Source: Carex sylvatica (Eukaryota; Streptophyta; Magnoliopsida; Poales; Cyperaceae). Taken from it: DNA of 64,000 nucleotides. Positions 47,937-60,014 of the stretch are shown here, piece after piece; the first letter of the stretch is position 1; every line of letters begins with the position of its first letter. The stretch spans positions 1 to 64,000 of the forward strand of contig CAXKVR010000045.1 of the NCBI GenBank assembly GCA_964058845.1, in the 5' to 3' direction. A program made the translations under genes and the position numbers. The notes beneath the pieces were generated by a model. The model saw nothing but the letters and a program-made list of their open reading frames with translations. It made no database searches and had not been told where the DNA came from.

Positions 47937-50900
47937 ATGTCGGGAAAGGAAAATGAGAAGGATCCGTTTGAGGAAGCTATTGAGAAGCTGACTACGAAGG
48001 ATGTCTCTGCCATGATGACTCACATGATGCGAGAGTTTGCCATGTCTGGTTTAGGTCAAGCTCCCGTAGCTCCCACAGCTCCTGTAGTTTCTGTTGAGCC
48101 GAGAGCATAGGTTGGATCTTTCACCTATTGATACGAAACTCGATGGGCCAGAGAAGTATCTGAGCTGGTCACATCGAGTGAGGTACACTCTAGTAGGAAA
48201 GAATCTACAGGGGTACTTGACTGGGGACAAAGCAGAGCCAATGAAGGGTGCATCGGGGAGAGATGAGTGGAATGCCACTCACATGCAGGTGTACATCTGG
48301 CTTCTGAGCTCATTGCCTTCGTCTATTGCAGACACTGTGGATGGCTTGGAAAAGGTACATGATGTCTGGGACAAGTTGAAAAGAACTTATGATGGTGTGG
48401 GAAATATCATGAGGGTGTACCAGATCAAGGGGGAGATCTCGGATGTGGTACAAGGGGCGAAGACCGTGCAAGAATATGCCATAGAGCTGGAGCGCTTATG
48501 GTTAAAGCATGATCACTACAGGGTCCGACCATGTTGCTCACACCCTACGTGTTCTAAGAGAGAGGCGTCCATGAAGGATAGGACTATGTTGTTCCTCAAG
48601 AATCTGGCGCCAGCATTTGAGCAGAGGGTAGCTATGTTACTGAGCGGGAACATGATTCCCTCACTTGCGGAGGCAGTTACAGCCATGATACAAGAGGAAA
48701 GTTGAATGAGGCTACAGGTTGGGACAGGAGGACTTCCAGGAGTGAAGTCAGCACTAGCGATCTCTAACTCAGGTAACACAGGGTATAGAGGCGAGACTCG
48801 ACAGTGCTACAACTGTGGTGAGGTAGGTCACCTGAAGCAGACTTGCCCTAAGCCACCAGAGGAGAGAGATATAGGTGGGAGGGGGCAGTCTGGGAGTCGT
48901 GGTCGCGGCCGTGGAGGTCGGAGAGGTGGAAGAGGAGGCAACCGGGCATATCTGATGGTTGCAGAGGAGGAAGAAGAAGCTGGTGGGGACCTTACAGAGG
49001 AGGATCAGGCACTCGTGGAGGCCTATTCTCAGGGACTCAGGAACATGCAAAAGCTAATGGGTGATGTGAAGAGCGTGAGAGATGATGCATCAACCTCTAC
49101 TGGCTCAAGGGGTAACTTTGCTTCTCTTGCCCACACAGCTACAGGTACTCATGATTCCCTTGCTTTAGCCTCTATACCCACCACGAGATCACCAGATTGG
49201 ATAGTCGACTCTGGTGCGTCTCGTCATGTGACTGGTACTGTTAGGGAGTTTTCTTCCTGTACTCGCCTAGCAGTCCCAGAGAGCGTTCAGATCGCAGATG
49301 GTATGGCTCAGCCCGTAGTTGGTAAGGGTACCGTAAAATGTACCAACACTTTGACTTTCTCTAATGTATTGCATGTTCCTTCTTTTTCCGTGAATCTCTT
49401 ATCCATAAGTGCTATTATATCACAACTAAATTGTGTTGTTATGTTTGATATTCCTAAGGTGATATTCCAAGAGAAGGGGACCGACAGGAGACTTGGGACT
49501 GAAAGTTGGCATAATGGGCTGTGGTACATGGATAGGGAGAGTATGGACTCGGCTCTCTCATCTATAGTGGAGAAGGCTGGAGGAATTGGAAATGGTGTGG
49601 AAGACTTGTTGCTACTCCACCACAGGCATTTGGACCATCCTTCTTTTAGCCTTTTGAGTCGTTTGTATCTCGTTTTATTTGAAAAAGCAAATAAAGATAA
49701 ACCTGTTTGTGATGCTTGTGAGTTGGGTAAACATACCATGAGCTCTTATGCTAGCTTTGGTAATAGGAGTACTTGTATCTTTGATTTGATTCACACTGAT
49801 GTATGGGGACCTTGTCCCACAACTACTTGTGAATGGATTTAGATACTTTGTTTCTTTTATTGATTGTTTTTCTCGTGTGACTTGGATTTAATTGATTAAA
49901 AATAAGAGTGGTGTGTTTGCTTGTTTCAAAGACTTTCACAAAGAGGTTCAGACTCAATACGGGGTAGTTGTGAAGGTATTGAGGTCTGACAATGGGACCG
50001 AGTACACTAATAGGGCATTTGGAGAGTATTTGTCATCTCAGGGAATACAACACCAAACCACGTGTCCGTACACACTAGAGCAGAATGGGGTAGCAGAATG
50101 GAAAAATAGACATCTACTTGAGGTAACTCGAAGTATGATATTTCGATGAAGGTTCCAAAATACTTGTGGGGACAAGCAGTTTTGACAGCAGCTTACTTGA
50201 TCAACAGGGTGCCCTTACGGGTGTTGGATTGGAAGTCACTAATAGAGATATTCTTCTTATCAAAACCTTTGGCTGTTTGTGCTTCGTACAGGATAACAGG
50301 CCAAATATGGAAAAACTGAATTCAAGGGCTGTGAAGTGTATCTTTGTTGGGGTACTCGGGTACTCAAAAAGGGTATGTATGCTGGAGCCCTGAGGAGAGG
50401 AGATTATTTGTGAGTATGGATGTTACATTCTGAGAGCTCGAGCCATATTACTCCTCAGAGGCGATATCACCCTTTGGAAACTCGCTCGATACATGAGGTA
50501 TGAGGCGAGAGGGGGAGAGTAGTGGGGATGGTGAGAGGAAGATAGTGAGTGTGGGTGGTATTAGTTGCCCCATTCTAGAGAATTCGGCTCTAGTTGAGCC
50601 GGAAAAAGAGAATTCGGCTCTGGTTGAGTCAAAAGTTGAGAGGAATGAGATCGAAGGTGGTGGAACTCAGGCTCAGGGGGAGTCAAGATACCGTAAGGTG
50701 TATGTTAGGAGAACACAGCAGAATGAGAGAGCGGTGTCTACAGTGCCAATTGTGCCAAGTCTTTGTCCCTGCCTACTCCGACTCTTGAGACACCTTCACC
50801 ATCCACCTCAGACCTAGAATACACAGGTGATATGATTCCTCTCTCTACTCCTTCCACTCTCCTATCGGTAAGGAGGACTCCTCGCGAGAATGCAGGTATT

Positions 50901-52471
50901 CCTCCTGACCGATATGGTTTCCCACATGACATTGCCCAATTTGTCTCTTACTCACACATATCACATGTACATGGAGCATTCATTGCATCATTAGATACTG
51001 TCTCTATCCCTAAGTGTTGACAGGTTGTTAAGGGAGACCCAAAATGGAAAGCACCCATGCAAGAAGAGCTCGAGGCCCTCGAGAAGAACAGAATCTGGAA
51101 GCTTGTGTCACTACCACCAGGTAAGAAGGCTGTTGGATGCAAGTGGGTCTTTACAATGAAACAGAATCCAGAGAGTCTGGTTGAGCGCTACAAGGCTAGG
51201 TTGGTAGCGAAAAGGTACAGTCAGACCTATGGCATCAACTATGATGAGACCTTTGCACCAGTGACGAAGATGAGCACAGTGAGGACACTGATTTCCATGG
51301 CAGCGAATGGAGGATGAAAGTTACACCAACTCGATGTGAAGAATGCATTTCTTCATGGTGACATGTTAGAGGAGGTGTATATGGAGATTCCATCAGGGTT
51401 TGGCACGAACCAGATAGTGGAGAAAGTGTGCAAGCTCAAAAAGTCGCTTTATGGGTTGAAGCAGTCTCCCCGGACCTGGTTTGATAGGTTCAGGAAGGCT
51501 ATGGTAGGCATGGGCTATCAGCAGATCAATGCTGATCACATGGTGTTTACTAGACAACATGGTGGTCACATTACTATGATGGTTGTGTATGTCGATGATA
51601 TGATCATTACCGGGGATGATGAGGGGGAGATTGCATAGTTGAAGGTAAGATTGAGGAAGGAATTCGAGGTGAAGGATCTGGGACAGCTTAGGTAATTTCT
51701 TGGAATTAAGGTGGCTCGTGGAGTAGAGATGATTGTTTTGTCTCAAAGGAAGTATGTCCTAGACTTGCTCACTGAGACAGGCATGTTTGGATGCAAGCAT
51801 GCAGTTTCTCCAATTGTGAAGGCCAAGATTAGTGCAGAGGCAGGAGAGCAAGTTGATCGTGAGAGGTACTAGAAACTGGTAGGCAGATTAATCTATTTGA
51901 CACATACACGTCTCGATATCTCATTTGCAGTGAGCGTGGTGAGCCGCTACATGCATGACCCTAGGAATGACCATATGGACGCAGTGTATCACATTCTGAG
52001 GTACCTCAAGAGTGCACCAGGGAAGGGTTTGATTTTCAGGCATAATGAACACATGAACATTGAGGGCTACTGTAACTTTGACTGGGCCAATTGCCAAGAT
52101 AACAGGAGGTCCACAGCTGGCTATTGCATGTTCGTAGGGGGCAACTTGGTCTCTTGGAAGAGCAAGAAGCAGCTAGTTGTTGCGAGATCGACAGCAGAAG
52201 CCGAGTACAGGGCTATAGCATTGGGAGTTGCTAAGATGGTGTGGCTGAAGAGGTTGTTGGAAGAGCTCAAGGTAAATCACGGAGCTCAAATGAAATCATG
52301 GTGCAATAGCAAGTCAGCGATCAGCATCGCCAACAATCCTGTGCAGCACGACAGAACCAAGCATGTGGAGATAGATAGGTTCTTCATAAAGGAAAAGCTA
52401 GAAAATGAACTATTAAAGCTGAGTCATGTAGTTACTGGAGATCATCAAGTAGCTGACTGTCTCACCAAATG
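47937..52471 (+). pseudogene. Copia gag-pol polyprotein, broken by stops and frameshifts
   Basis: Gag begins MSGKENEKDPFEEAIEKL at 47937; a frameshift follows near 48095. The UBN2-type gag domain (LSWSHRVRYTLVGKNL, WDKLKRTYDG) covers 48160-48700, with an in-frame TGA at 48703. The zinc knuckle CYNCGEVGHLKQTC is at 48805. Protease is at about 49197 (WIVDSGASRHVTG). Integrase has the HHRHLDHPSF zinc region (about 49618) and the SDNGTEYTN core (about 49987). A frameshift occurs near 49835 and a stop at about 49889. Reverse transcriptase (51057-51870) has YKARLVAKRYSQ and the YVDDMIITG active site at 51589; TGA near 51315, TAG near 51636 and others break it. RNase H ends with YRAIALGVAKMVWLKRLL and KHVEIDRFFIKE (about 52350). 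Confidence 0.9.
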
Positions 52472-52548
52472 ACTTAGCTCAATAGATCTAGATATGTTCT
52501 GTGACAAGATAAACTTGATTGATATCTTTTGCCCATCTTGAGAGAGAG

Positions 52549-52719
52549 TGTTGAGATTTATGTATGTTTATGCATTATATGGAACTATAGGGACCGTTTA
52601 GTAAGATAGGAATTATAGAATAGTTGAGGTTGTTGAATGAAAATATAACGCTTATATAGGCTCAAGAGAACAATGGAATCAATACAATTCAATTTAGAAC
52701 CATTTCCTATTTTTCTATT
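52549..52719 (+). repeat. Copia LTR, middle copy
   Basis: 171 bp, preceded by the purine tract TTGAGAGAGAG and the end of the RNase H region. GAAAATTAGTTAAAGAAACT follows, as after the last LTR. Confidence 0.9.
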
Positions 52720-53001
52720 GAAAATTAGTTAAAGAAACTGGCCCCGTCAAGGTAAATCACGGAACTCAAATGAAATTATGGTGCGATAGCAAGTCAGCGA
52801 TCAGCATCGCCAACAATCCTGTGCAGCATGACAGAACCAAGCATATGGAGATAGATATGTTCTTCATAAAGGAAAAACTAGCATCGCCAACAATCCTGTG
52901 CAGCACGACAGAACCAACCAAATGACTTAGCTCAATAGATCTAGATATGTTCTGTGACAAGATGAGCTTGATTGATATTTTTTGTCCATCTTGAGAGAGA
53001 G
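52720..53001 (+). repeat. Duplicated and rearranged copia 3' segment
   Basis: It begins with 26 bp of the flanking LINE text, then jumps to a copy of the RNase H end (AAGGTAAATCACGGA, as at 52270). A block with CATCGCCAACAATCCTGTGC occurs twice in it, at 52808 and 52884, with the purine tract and third LTR following. In the main copy the corresponding block occurs once (52326). Confidence 0.85.
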
Positions 53002-53172
53002 TGTTGAGATTTATGTATGTTTATGAATTATATAGAACTATAGTGACTATTTAGTAAGATAGGAATTATAGAATAGTTAAGGGTGCTGAATGAAAATATA
53101 ACGTCTATATAGGCTCAAGAGAACAATGGAATCAATACAATTCAATTTAGAACCATTTTCTATTTTTCTATT
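53002..53172 (+). repeat. Copia LTR, outer 3' copy
   Basis: 171 bp. The 5 bases after it, GAAAA, match those before the 5' LTR. Confidence 0.9.
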
Positions 53173-53290
53173 GAAAATTAGTTAAAGAAACTGGCCCCCT
53201 CAACTAAACCGCATCTTCTGTGACTCAAATCTGACAGAAACCTCATCTCACATCTTCATACATTGTCACTATGCACATCTTGTATGGTAT
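53173..53290 (+). pseudogene. LINE zinc-binding (zf-RVT) remnant split by the copia insertion
   Basis: Frame reads RNWPPQLNRIFCDSNLT then ETSSHIFIHCHYAHLVW, with the C...H-x4-C and Trp of the zf-RVT family. The 5' half, NELLTTEK, lies just before the 5' LTR at 47155-47181 in the same frame across the GAAAA duplication. One stop lies shortly after the join. Confidence 0.75.
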
Positions 53291-53331
53291 AGTGTTTGCT
53301 CATGCACTAAACTCCTGCAGATCGAACACTA

Positions 53332-53505
53332 GCGGTACAATTGAAGTTCTAAACTGGACCGGTACAATTGTAGTTCTAAACTGAACCAGTACAATTGAAG
53401 TTTAGTTCTAAACTCAACTCCTGCAGATGGAACACTAGCGGTACAATAGTGTTTGCTCTTGCCAAGCAAGGTTAAACTGTACCAGTATAATTGAAGTCCT
53501 AAATA
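53332..53505. repeat. Degenerate tandem repeat with GGTACAATTGAAGTTCTAAACT
   Basis: Four or more partial copies of CGGTACAATTGAAGTTCTAA occur, plus two of CTCCTGCAGATCGAACACTAG (53311 and 53420). Confidence 0.7.
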
Positions 53506-53770
53506 GGGCTTCCCTCTGCAGTTGCACGAGACCATCAATTTGTCATAGACAAAATGACAAAAAAATACAAGATGTAAATTTTCAATGCAAAGACGACCAT
53601 ACGAAGATTTAAATATCTACAATACATAAAGACGGAATTATCCTTAATATAATTGATAGTACAAAAAGGCCCAATGAACTTGTTCCGCTCTTATGCAGTA
53701 TAAGCTAGCTTTAAGCATAATATAGTAATTTCTAAAGGATGGAGACCGGATTCACACCATCACTCTAGTT

Positions 53771-56700
53771 TTAGCAGTTCATGTCATAAGCCACAAGCCC
53801 TTGCAATTCGGGTCCTTCCAATCTTGGATTATTCTCAAAACTGCAAGAGAATACAATAAAGAATTCTATTGATACTGATATTGTTATTACTGAAATCTAA
53901 AATAACAGTTGTAGAATATCTATATTTACAAAACAAATTTACTTATTTCTTTCAATATATAATATCAATCAGGTTATTCTGATTTCTTTAAAGGCTTAAC
54001 AAAAATATTTAATGTTTCAGTTTTGGTATTTTTTTTTTTTGACAACTCTTCACTGATTACACGACACATCATTTAACAAAACTGATAGTATATGAGACTT
54101 TTTATGATGATGGCCATACTATCAGCACCCGTATTGTATCGGTGACATGCAGATACCTAGATAAAATATGAGTTTGATTCTTACCAGTACAAAGTGCTAA
54201 CACACTAATTGATTTAATTATTGTGTGACCATGGTGTATAAAGAGAATTAATGGAAAAGCTAAAGTTAAGAGGACATATACTTGTTCAAAGGGATGTGCT
54301 CAAAAGGCCCAGTAGTGGGAATTGTTCCGCACAGATCATTGTGTGAGACGTCTCTGTAATAAGAAAAATAATTATAAAATAAAGATATTTGCTTATATGT
54401 GATGTGTATACCTATCAAAATCAGCTGAAAAAAATAAAACAGGCACTTACACAACTTTCAAGCTATGGATTTTAGCAAGGTCCCTCGGGATTCTCCCAGT
54501 TAAATGATTATCGTTTAGCCGTCTGAAAAATATTGGAATAGAAATATTAAAACAAGTTAATGTGATCCTCATTTTAAATTGGTAATATAAGTCATAAAAA
54601 ACATAGATTGGCAGATTGGTCCAAAGTAGCAAGTTCAAATCCACAAATTTAATACAGAAAGTTCGCTAACCTAAGGTCAAGACAAATAGACAAAGTGCAG
54701 GGCTCCAGAATGCAAAAGAGCAACAGAAATAATTCAATATGCATAGAATTTGATCTATCTTTTTTCATCTTAAGAACTCCATTATGTTGAATTCTATCAA
54801 CCTACTTTGCTGATTTAAATTGTAAGACAGTACATCAACAAATGATCTGTTTTTGATACAAAACAATAGTCTCCTTACACTCCTCATCAACTTGCAAGTG
54901 TTATTCTATCATTTTCTTTTTCAGAATATACTCACAAGCATTATTCATTCAATGTACCTGACATGACATGAAACAAGGAAACAAGTTTGAACAAAGCAAA
55001 ATAAGTTAAGGGTTAAAATTGAGAAGTTCGAAACCTTGAGGGACCAAAACAGATTACATGTGGTAATTCAGGACGTATTTTGTGTAGTTGACTCTTAATA
55101 GAAAAAGAAGCTTACAAGAATACAAGTGACTTGAGATTTCCAAGCTCTTGGGGAATGTTTCCTGTTAAGTTGTTGTTGTACAGATCCAGGCTAATAAGGC
55201 TCTTGAGGTTACCAAGCTCTGATGGTATTGTGCCTTGGATATTATTTTTGTACAGCTCCCTGTATAATAGAATTAACAAATATTACATGTATTACACTTT
55301 TTCTAGCAACCCAATCATTAACAATATTCGAACTAAACCTCAATATACACAAGTTGAACAAACTTCCAACTAAATATGATCTTATATCAGTTAACATAAA
55401 ACATTACAATATTTGGATAATGGGACGTAGGTGCGAACTTATTTGATAACCGCAACAACAGATGCCAAAACTTGTACAATACAAAATTGGGGACAAGTTC
55501 TCTAACAACTTTGACAGGCATGTGTTAAAATGGTGCTATTTTAAAATTTGATTAGTCAATCATCAAAAGATTTAAAATTTAATAGTTCAGTTATACTGGC
55601 TTTGGTTAGTGGCCAAAAAGATGTTCAAATTGGATAATTTTATTCATGCATCCAATCAAAATGATAGAGAACGAATTTATATACTTAAGATTTTCAGGTG
55701 TCACAGATTATGTCAGTGTCCATATATCCCATTCCTAGGTAACTCAAGCAAATTTAAATAAACCAAATTAAAATCAAAACTATACATGGCAAATATATTA
55801 GTGCGATTAAATTTATAAAGAACAATAAGTCCAATGAATTGGGAATGATCGAACTATTAGCATCTGCTTAAAAGTTAAAACCACTTTTATATATAATTAG
55901 ATATAGGCCATCAAGTATCTATTGCAATGTAATTTGTCCATCTTGTATTAGTAAATGACAGTTGTGGACCTTATAGTAAAGTATTAAAAATGAATGTGTT
56001 TTCCAAATACCCTTGAAAATAATATGACAAGCATAACTCACAAGTATTGCAGATGCTCTAGCCGTCCAAGGTCAGGAACAAGATTCCCTGACAAATTTGA
56101 GTTGCCCAAATCACTGCACACAAAAAAAAGAAAAGATGAGATGACAAGAAAAAAAAAAACTTGATCAGACTTAACATATAACAGATGCATACAGGTTAAC
56201 CTCTGTTTCGTAGTCTTCCAAAAAAAAAAAAAGGAACTATGCATCTGGTATTGAAAATCTTGCCACTTTACTGTCCATTTGATTCTACAGATCGTGATAA
56301 TTAAGAAGTAAGAGAGATTTAGACTTAGATATAATAATCGGTCATAATTCTCCCAGATCACAGAAAATTAACAATGATGGCTTATTTATTAGAAACTTTA
56401 CCATATGGGAACTTGCAATTAGAACCAAACAAAAATCAATGTTTACTTTATAAAAAGTCAATTTAGTTAATTTACTCCCTCGACCTCAACCAATCTCAGT
56501 TGTGATGTCTCTTAATTATTTACCTAAATAAGCTCAAATCAACTCTGAGCATAAATTAACAAGCTAGAAGTTTCCCATTTAAACTGTTCCATCCGGAACA
56601 CGTAAAAAAAAGGAGCCAGCTACTTCGGAGATTATAATTCAAAACTTCAGTTAAACAGATCAGAAATTGAACTTACAGGCGAGTGACTCTGTTATCCTGA

Positions 56701-56897
56701 TTACAAGTGATATGAAACCAAGTGCAAGGATTCACCAAAGTAGGATCCCAGCTCTGCAACACATTATCTGGATCCGAGAGGCTGCTTCTAAGCGCGTAAA
56801 GAGCATCTCCTTCTGAGTTGGAAGAAACTGAGCCCGGCCAATAGATCGCGAGTACAGTAACAAGAGATGCGACGATGGTGAGAACTGATGTTGCCAT
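53771..56897 (-). CDS. Short extracellular LRR protein (LRR1 / SERK-ectodomain type), complete
   Basis: Six exons join in phase: 56677-56897, 56042-56113, 55116-55259, 54451-54522, 54282-54353, 53771-53840 (651 nt, 216 aa). N-terminal signal peptide (about residues 1-24), then the LRRNT cap [12 protein letters not shown] to [10 protein letters not shown] (about 29-65). Five plant-type leucine-rich repeats follow ([81 protein letters not shown]), then the short tail [13 protein letters not shown]...YDMNC. There is no membrane span and no kinase, as in the 218-aa LRR1-like proteins of plants that resemble SERK ectodomains and act in signalling at the cell surface. No damage is seen. Confidence 0.95.
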
Positions 56898-57060
56898 CTA
56901 GGGTTAGGATTTCCGATTTGGGGGAGGAGTCAGACTGAGGAGGTGGTGGTATTATTAGGTGGAGAGAGAGAAAGGGGTAAAGCGCAGGGGAAAGGAGAGA
57001 CTGGGGAGTTGGGAAAGTGAGACTGGGAAGAAAGGGAAGATGGAGCGACACTTTTTAACA
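56898..57060 (-). promoter_or_regulatory. Leader of the LRR gene with AACCCTA box
   Basis: The leader, read on the minus strand, is rich in CTCT and CCCC tracts and ends CCTAACCCTAG immediately before the ATG, a telo-box-like motif (56899-56905). Confidence 0.45.
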
Positions 57061-59517
57061 CTCTGGTTGTGGTGCGTTATGATAGGTATGCGTTCTTCTG
57101 TTATCAAAACTATGTGGACATCTGTGTGTGAATTATTTTTCATTCAAAAGTAATAGTTATTTTACATACTTATTCTATTAAGATATATTTTACATATTAA
57201 CAGTCGATATATATGGCATTTATCTCAACATGACAAGCACAAAATGGGAAAATTTTATGTAAATTTCAAAGTCATGTCCACAGAGGTTATATCGGCTCTC
57301 ATTAAACTATGCTTGCGGAATTTGTTTAGGTTAGATGGGTACAGGCTACAAACAGTAAACAAGTCAGAATAAGTTTGAAAAAAATTAGAAAGATGCAACG
57401 TTGAAGTATTTAATTATTTTCGTTTCTGGGTTTCTGGCAGACAGCAGTAGTTTGTGCGAGGGAACCGTCCTTTGAGGCCTTTACATTTTAAATGGAAATG
57501 ATGATGCCATTCCCATAAAAAAGAGTTATCTTTATAATTAATAAAAAAAATTAAGCCAGTTGATAGATTTTTCATATAATCATACTAACTTCGTGATTCG
57601 AGTCTCCCGATTTTAAAATTTGTAATTCGTAAATAATATAAATATTGCTCGAAAATATTCATTTTTTATAATACAGATAATATATCTCTATAATCATATT
57701 CTAAATAAATATTTATATGATAAAATAAATAGTATGTTGTTCGAACAATTTCACAATTTCACAATATATTTTAAATTAAAAAAACGAATATAATACGAAA
57801 AGTTTATTATTGTAATGTTGGTAAATGCTTTTAGGTTAACTACTCCGAATCAAAATTTCATAGAATTATTAGGTTGATGCTGTGATGAAACTTTTGCAAA
57901 ATTGGAAAAGTACCATTAAAGAAATTTTAAAATAGGCGAGAATCTTAGGTGGGGATATTATGGTGGCAAACATCGAAAACGACGAGATTTGACCTCGTAA
58001 GCAAGATGTCTAAGTGTAGCATAACCCACCCGTGTGATCCATTTTTCTACCCTTTCAAGGTGATGATTCTTTAATTAATTTCTCAGCGCTCAAGACAATG
58101 GTCGGCACAATAGCCAGAATATGTAGAAATTAATTAAAAATACTATAAAAGATACACGAATAAATGTGGTATTTTGATGTCATAAAATAAACCATATTAT
58201 TGACACAGCCTTTGGACACTTTTAAAGGTATCGTCAAATTAATTATTCGATTTATTTGATGTGCGCACATATCCTGTTGCATAAGGAGTTGATTTTTTTT
58301 TTAATGGAAATTTTTTTTCCAGACAATTTACCTATTTTTCTATATTATTTTTAATATTTTTTATGAATAAAAAATTCTGCACAATAGAGGTTTGGTGGCC
58401 AGGATCAAATGATGAAATCAAGTTGAAATAAATAAATAAAAACAATCAAATTTTGATAAAAAAAAAAAACTGAAATAAAAGTAGCACTACTGTTGAGGAT
58501 TTTAGCCAAGTACTAGTACAAAATAAGTAATAGCTAGCTGTGCAAACAGAAAACTCGTGCAATCTCGAGCAAGAAAAAAAATATTTAGAATCCAACAGAA
58601 ACAAGCTAATGTCATTTCTATTATAAAAATAGTAAGACAAATAAATTTAGTACCTTCATTATAAGAATGGAGATGAAATCCTAACAATAACTGATTTTGG
58701 CTACACCTTTACTCAAATACCAAATAAGGATGATTATATCACTCAATTATAACTATATTCAATTAAACTCTAAAGAAAGATGATTACAGAGGAAAAGAAC
58801 TATTTTTCAGAAAATGAGCCCCATGATCGAAAGTGCATTTTCCAATTCTGTCACTCTTTGTCAAACAAGGCACATGTTAATACCCTCCATTCCTTAAATG
58901 GCATTCTATTAAATGCCATAATGACAGTTTTATAGTCCAAAATATTGTCATACTAATTAATATAAAAGATTAACAAAGTAACCTGGATATTTGAGTGAAG
59001 AGTGTGACACAATTAATCAGAAGAGGAAGGTCCTGCGATAGAAGGGTATCGCGTGAAATAAAAATAGCACATTTTTGTTTTCAAACGAACTATTGCCAAA
59101 TCTTTTTCTTTTTCACGGAAATTTGTTGGGAGGTAAATTTTATCCATTGTTTGTGACCTGATCAGAGATATTAGTGAGTTTTATTTTTTTGTTTTGAAAG
59201 AGGAGAAATGATTCCGATCATAGTGAAAGTGAGCATCTAAACTCAAAATATGTATTGGACATAAGGACATTGAAATTACATTTAAAAAGACAAAAGCAGT
59301 TGAGTGTTACAATAAGATTTATTATGTTATAAATGTAATGATGACATGTTGAGTGTTACAATGCTGATTCATTTGAATTAATTGCTTGTCATCCGATAGG
59401 TGATTATGTTATTGGAGGAGAGAAAAAAAAATTAAAAATGAATAAACAATTAACTCTGGATATGAAGGTGTCATATTTTACTTTGAACGGTCTAACTCAA
59501 TTGCACAACAAATCTAA
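57061..59517. other. AT-rich intergenic stretch
   Basis: No gene recognised in about 2.4 kb. Minus-strand open frames at 58446-58687 lack motifs. Confidence 0.4.
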
Positions 59518-59643
59518 CAGTTTAGTTTTATCTCGCACTTATTTTACTTCGAGTATTTAAAGTAGGAGTTGGCTGCTACGCAGTTTAGTTTTATCTCGCA
59601 CTTATTTTACTTCGAGTATTTAAAGTAGGAGTTGGCTGCTACG
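59518..59643. repeat. Perfect 63-bp tandem duplication
   Basis: CAGTTTAGTTTTATCTCGCA...GGCTGCTACG occurs twice, 59518-59580 and 59581-59643, with no difference between the copies. Confidence 0.97.
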
Positions 59644-60014
59644 CGTAGCATAGAGGGTCTCTGTGTAACGGCTCAATATTTGAGTTTTTAAAATTCTAAT
59701 GGTCGATTCAAACCGTTTAACATGATCTCCATATGAATATGTACTTGCAAACCAAATTTTACATTTTTTAGAATTTGTTTACTATTTTTTTAGATAGATA
59801 GAAAATCACTTGATCTGAATGGTACAAAATTTTCAGATCAAGTAATTTTCTACCTATCTAAAAAAATAGTAAAAAAAATTCTAAAAAATGTTAAATTTGG
59901 TTTGCAAGTACATATTCATATGGAGATCATGTTGAGCTGTTCGGATCGGCCATTAGGATTTTGAAAACTCAAATATTGGACCGTTGCTCAGAGGCCCTCT
60001 ATGATACGCGTAGC
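59638..60014. mobile_element. Palindromic MITE (377 bp) with GCTACGCGTAGC ends
   Basis: GCTACGCGTAGCATAGAGGG begins it and GATACGCGTAGC ends it. The arms mirror each other, e.g. CATATGAATATGTACTTGCAAACC against GGTTTGCAAGTACATATTCATATG. The centre, near 59820, joins TCACTTGATCTGAA and TTCAGATCAAGTAA. Confidence 0.85.

Larger units (their letters stand above)
47177..53177 (+). mobile_element. Ty1-copia retrotransposon with three 171-bp LTRs, decayed
   Basis: Order: target duplication GAAAA (47177-47181), 5' LTR 47182-47352, primer binding site TGGTATCAGAGC (47353-47364, complementary to initiator tRNA-Met), gag, protease, integrase, reverse transcriptase, RNase H, purine tract TTGAGAGAGAG, LTR 52549-52719, a partly duplicated segment, LTR 53002-53172, and GAAAA (53173-53177). 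The integrase-before-reverse-transcriptase order marks Ty1-copia. All three LTRs are exactly 171 bp and begin TGTTGAGATTTATG. The coding part is disrupted in many places, so it cannot be autonomous. An older LINE remnant is split by the insertion. Confidence 0.92.

Noticed and set aside
56788..57143. Minus-strand frames upstream of the LRR start
   Set aside because: They lie in the CT-rich leader and are out of frame with the conserved signal peptide.
57960..58040. tRNA-like patch (GAGATTTGACCTCGTAAGC)
   Set aside because: No consistent cloverleaf: the acceptor stem and T-arm consensus are missing.
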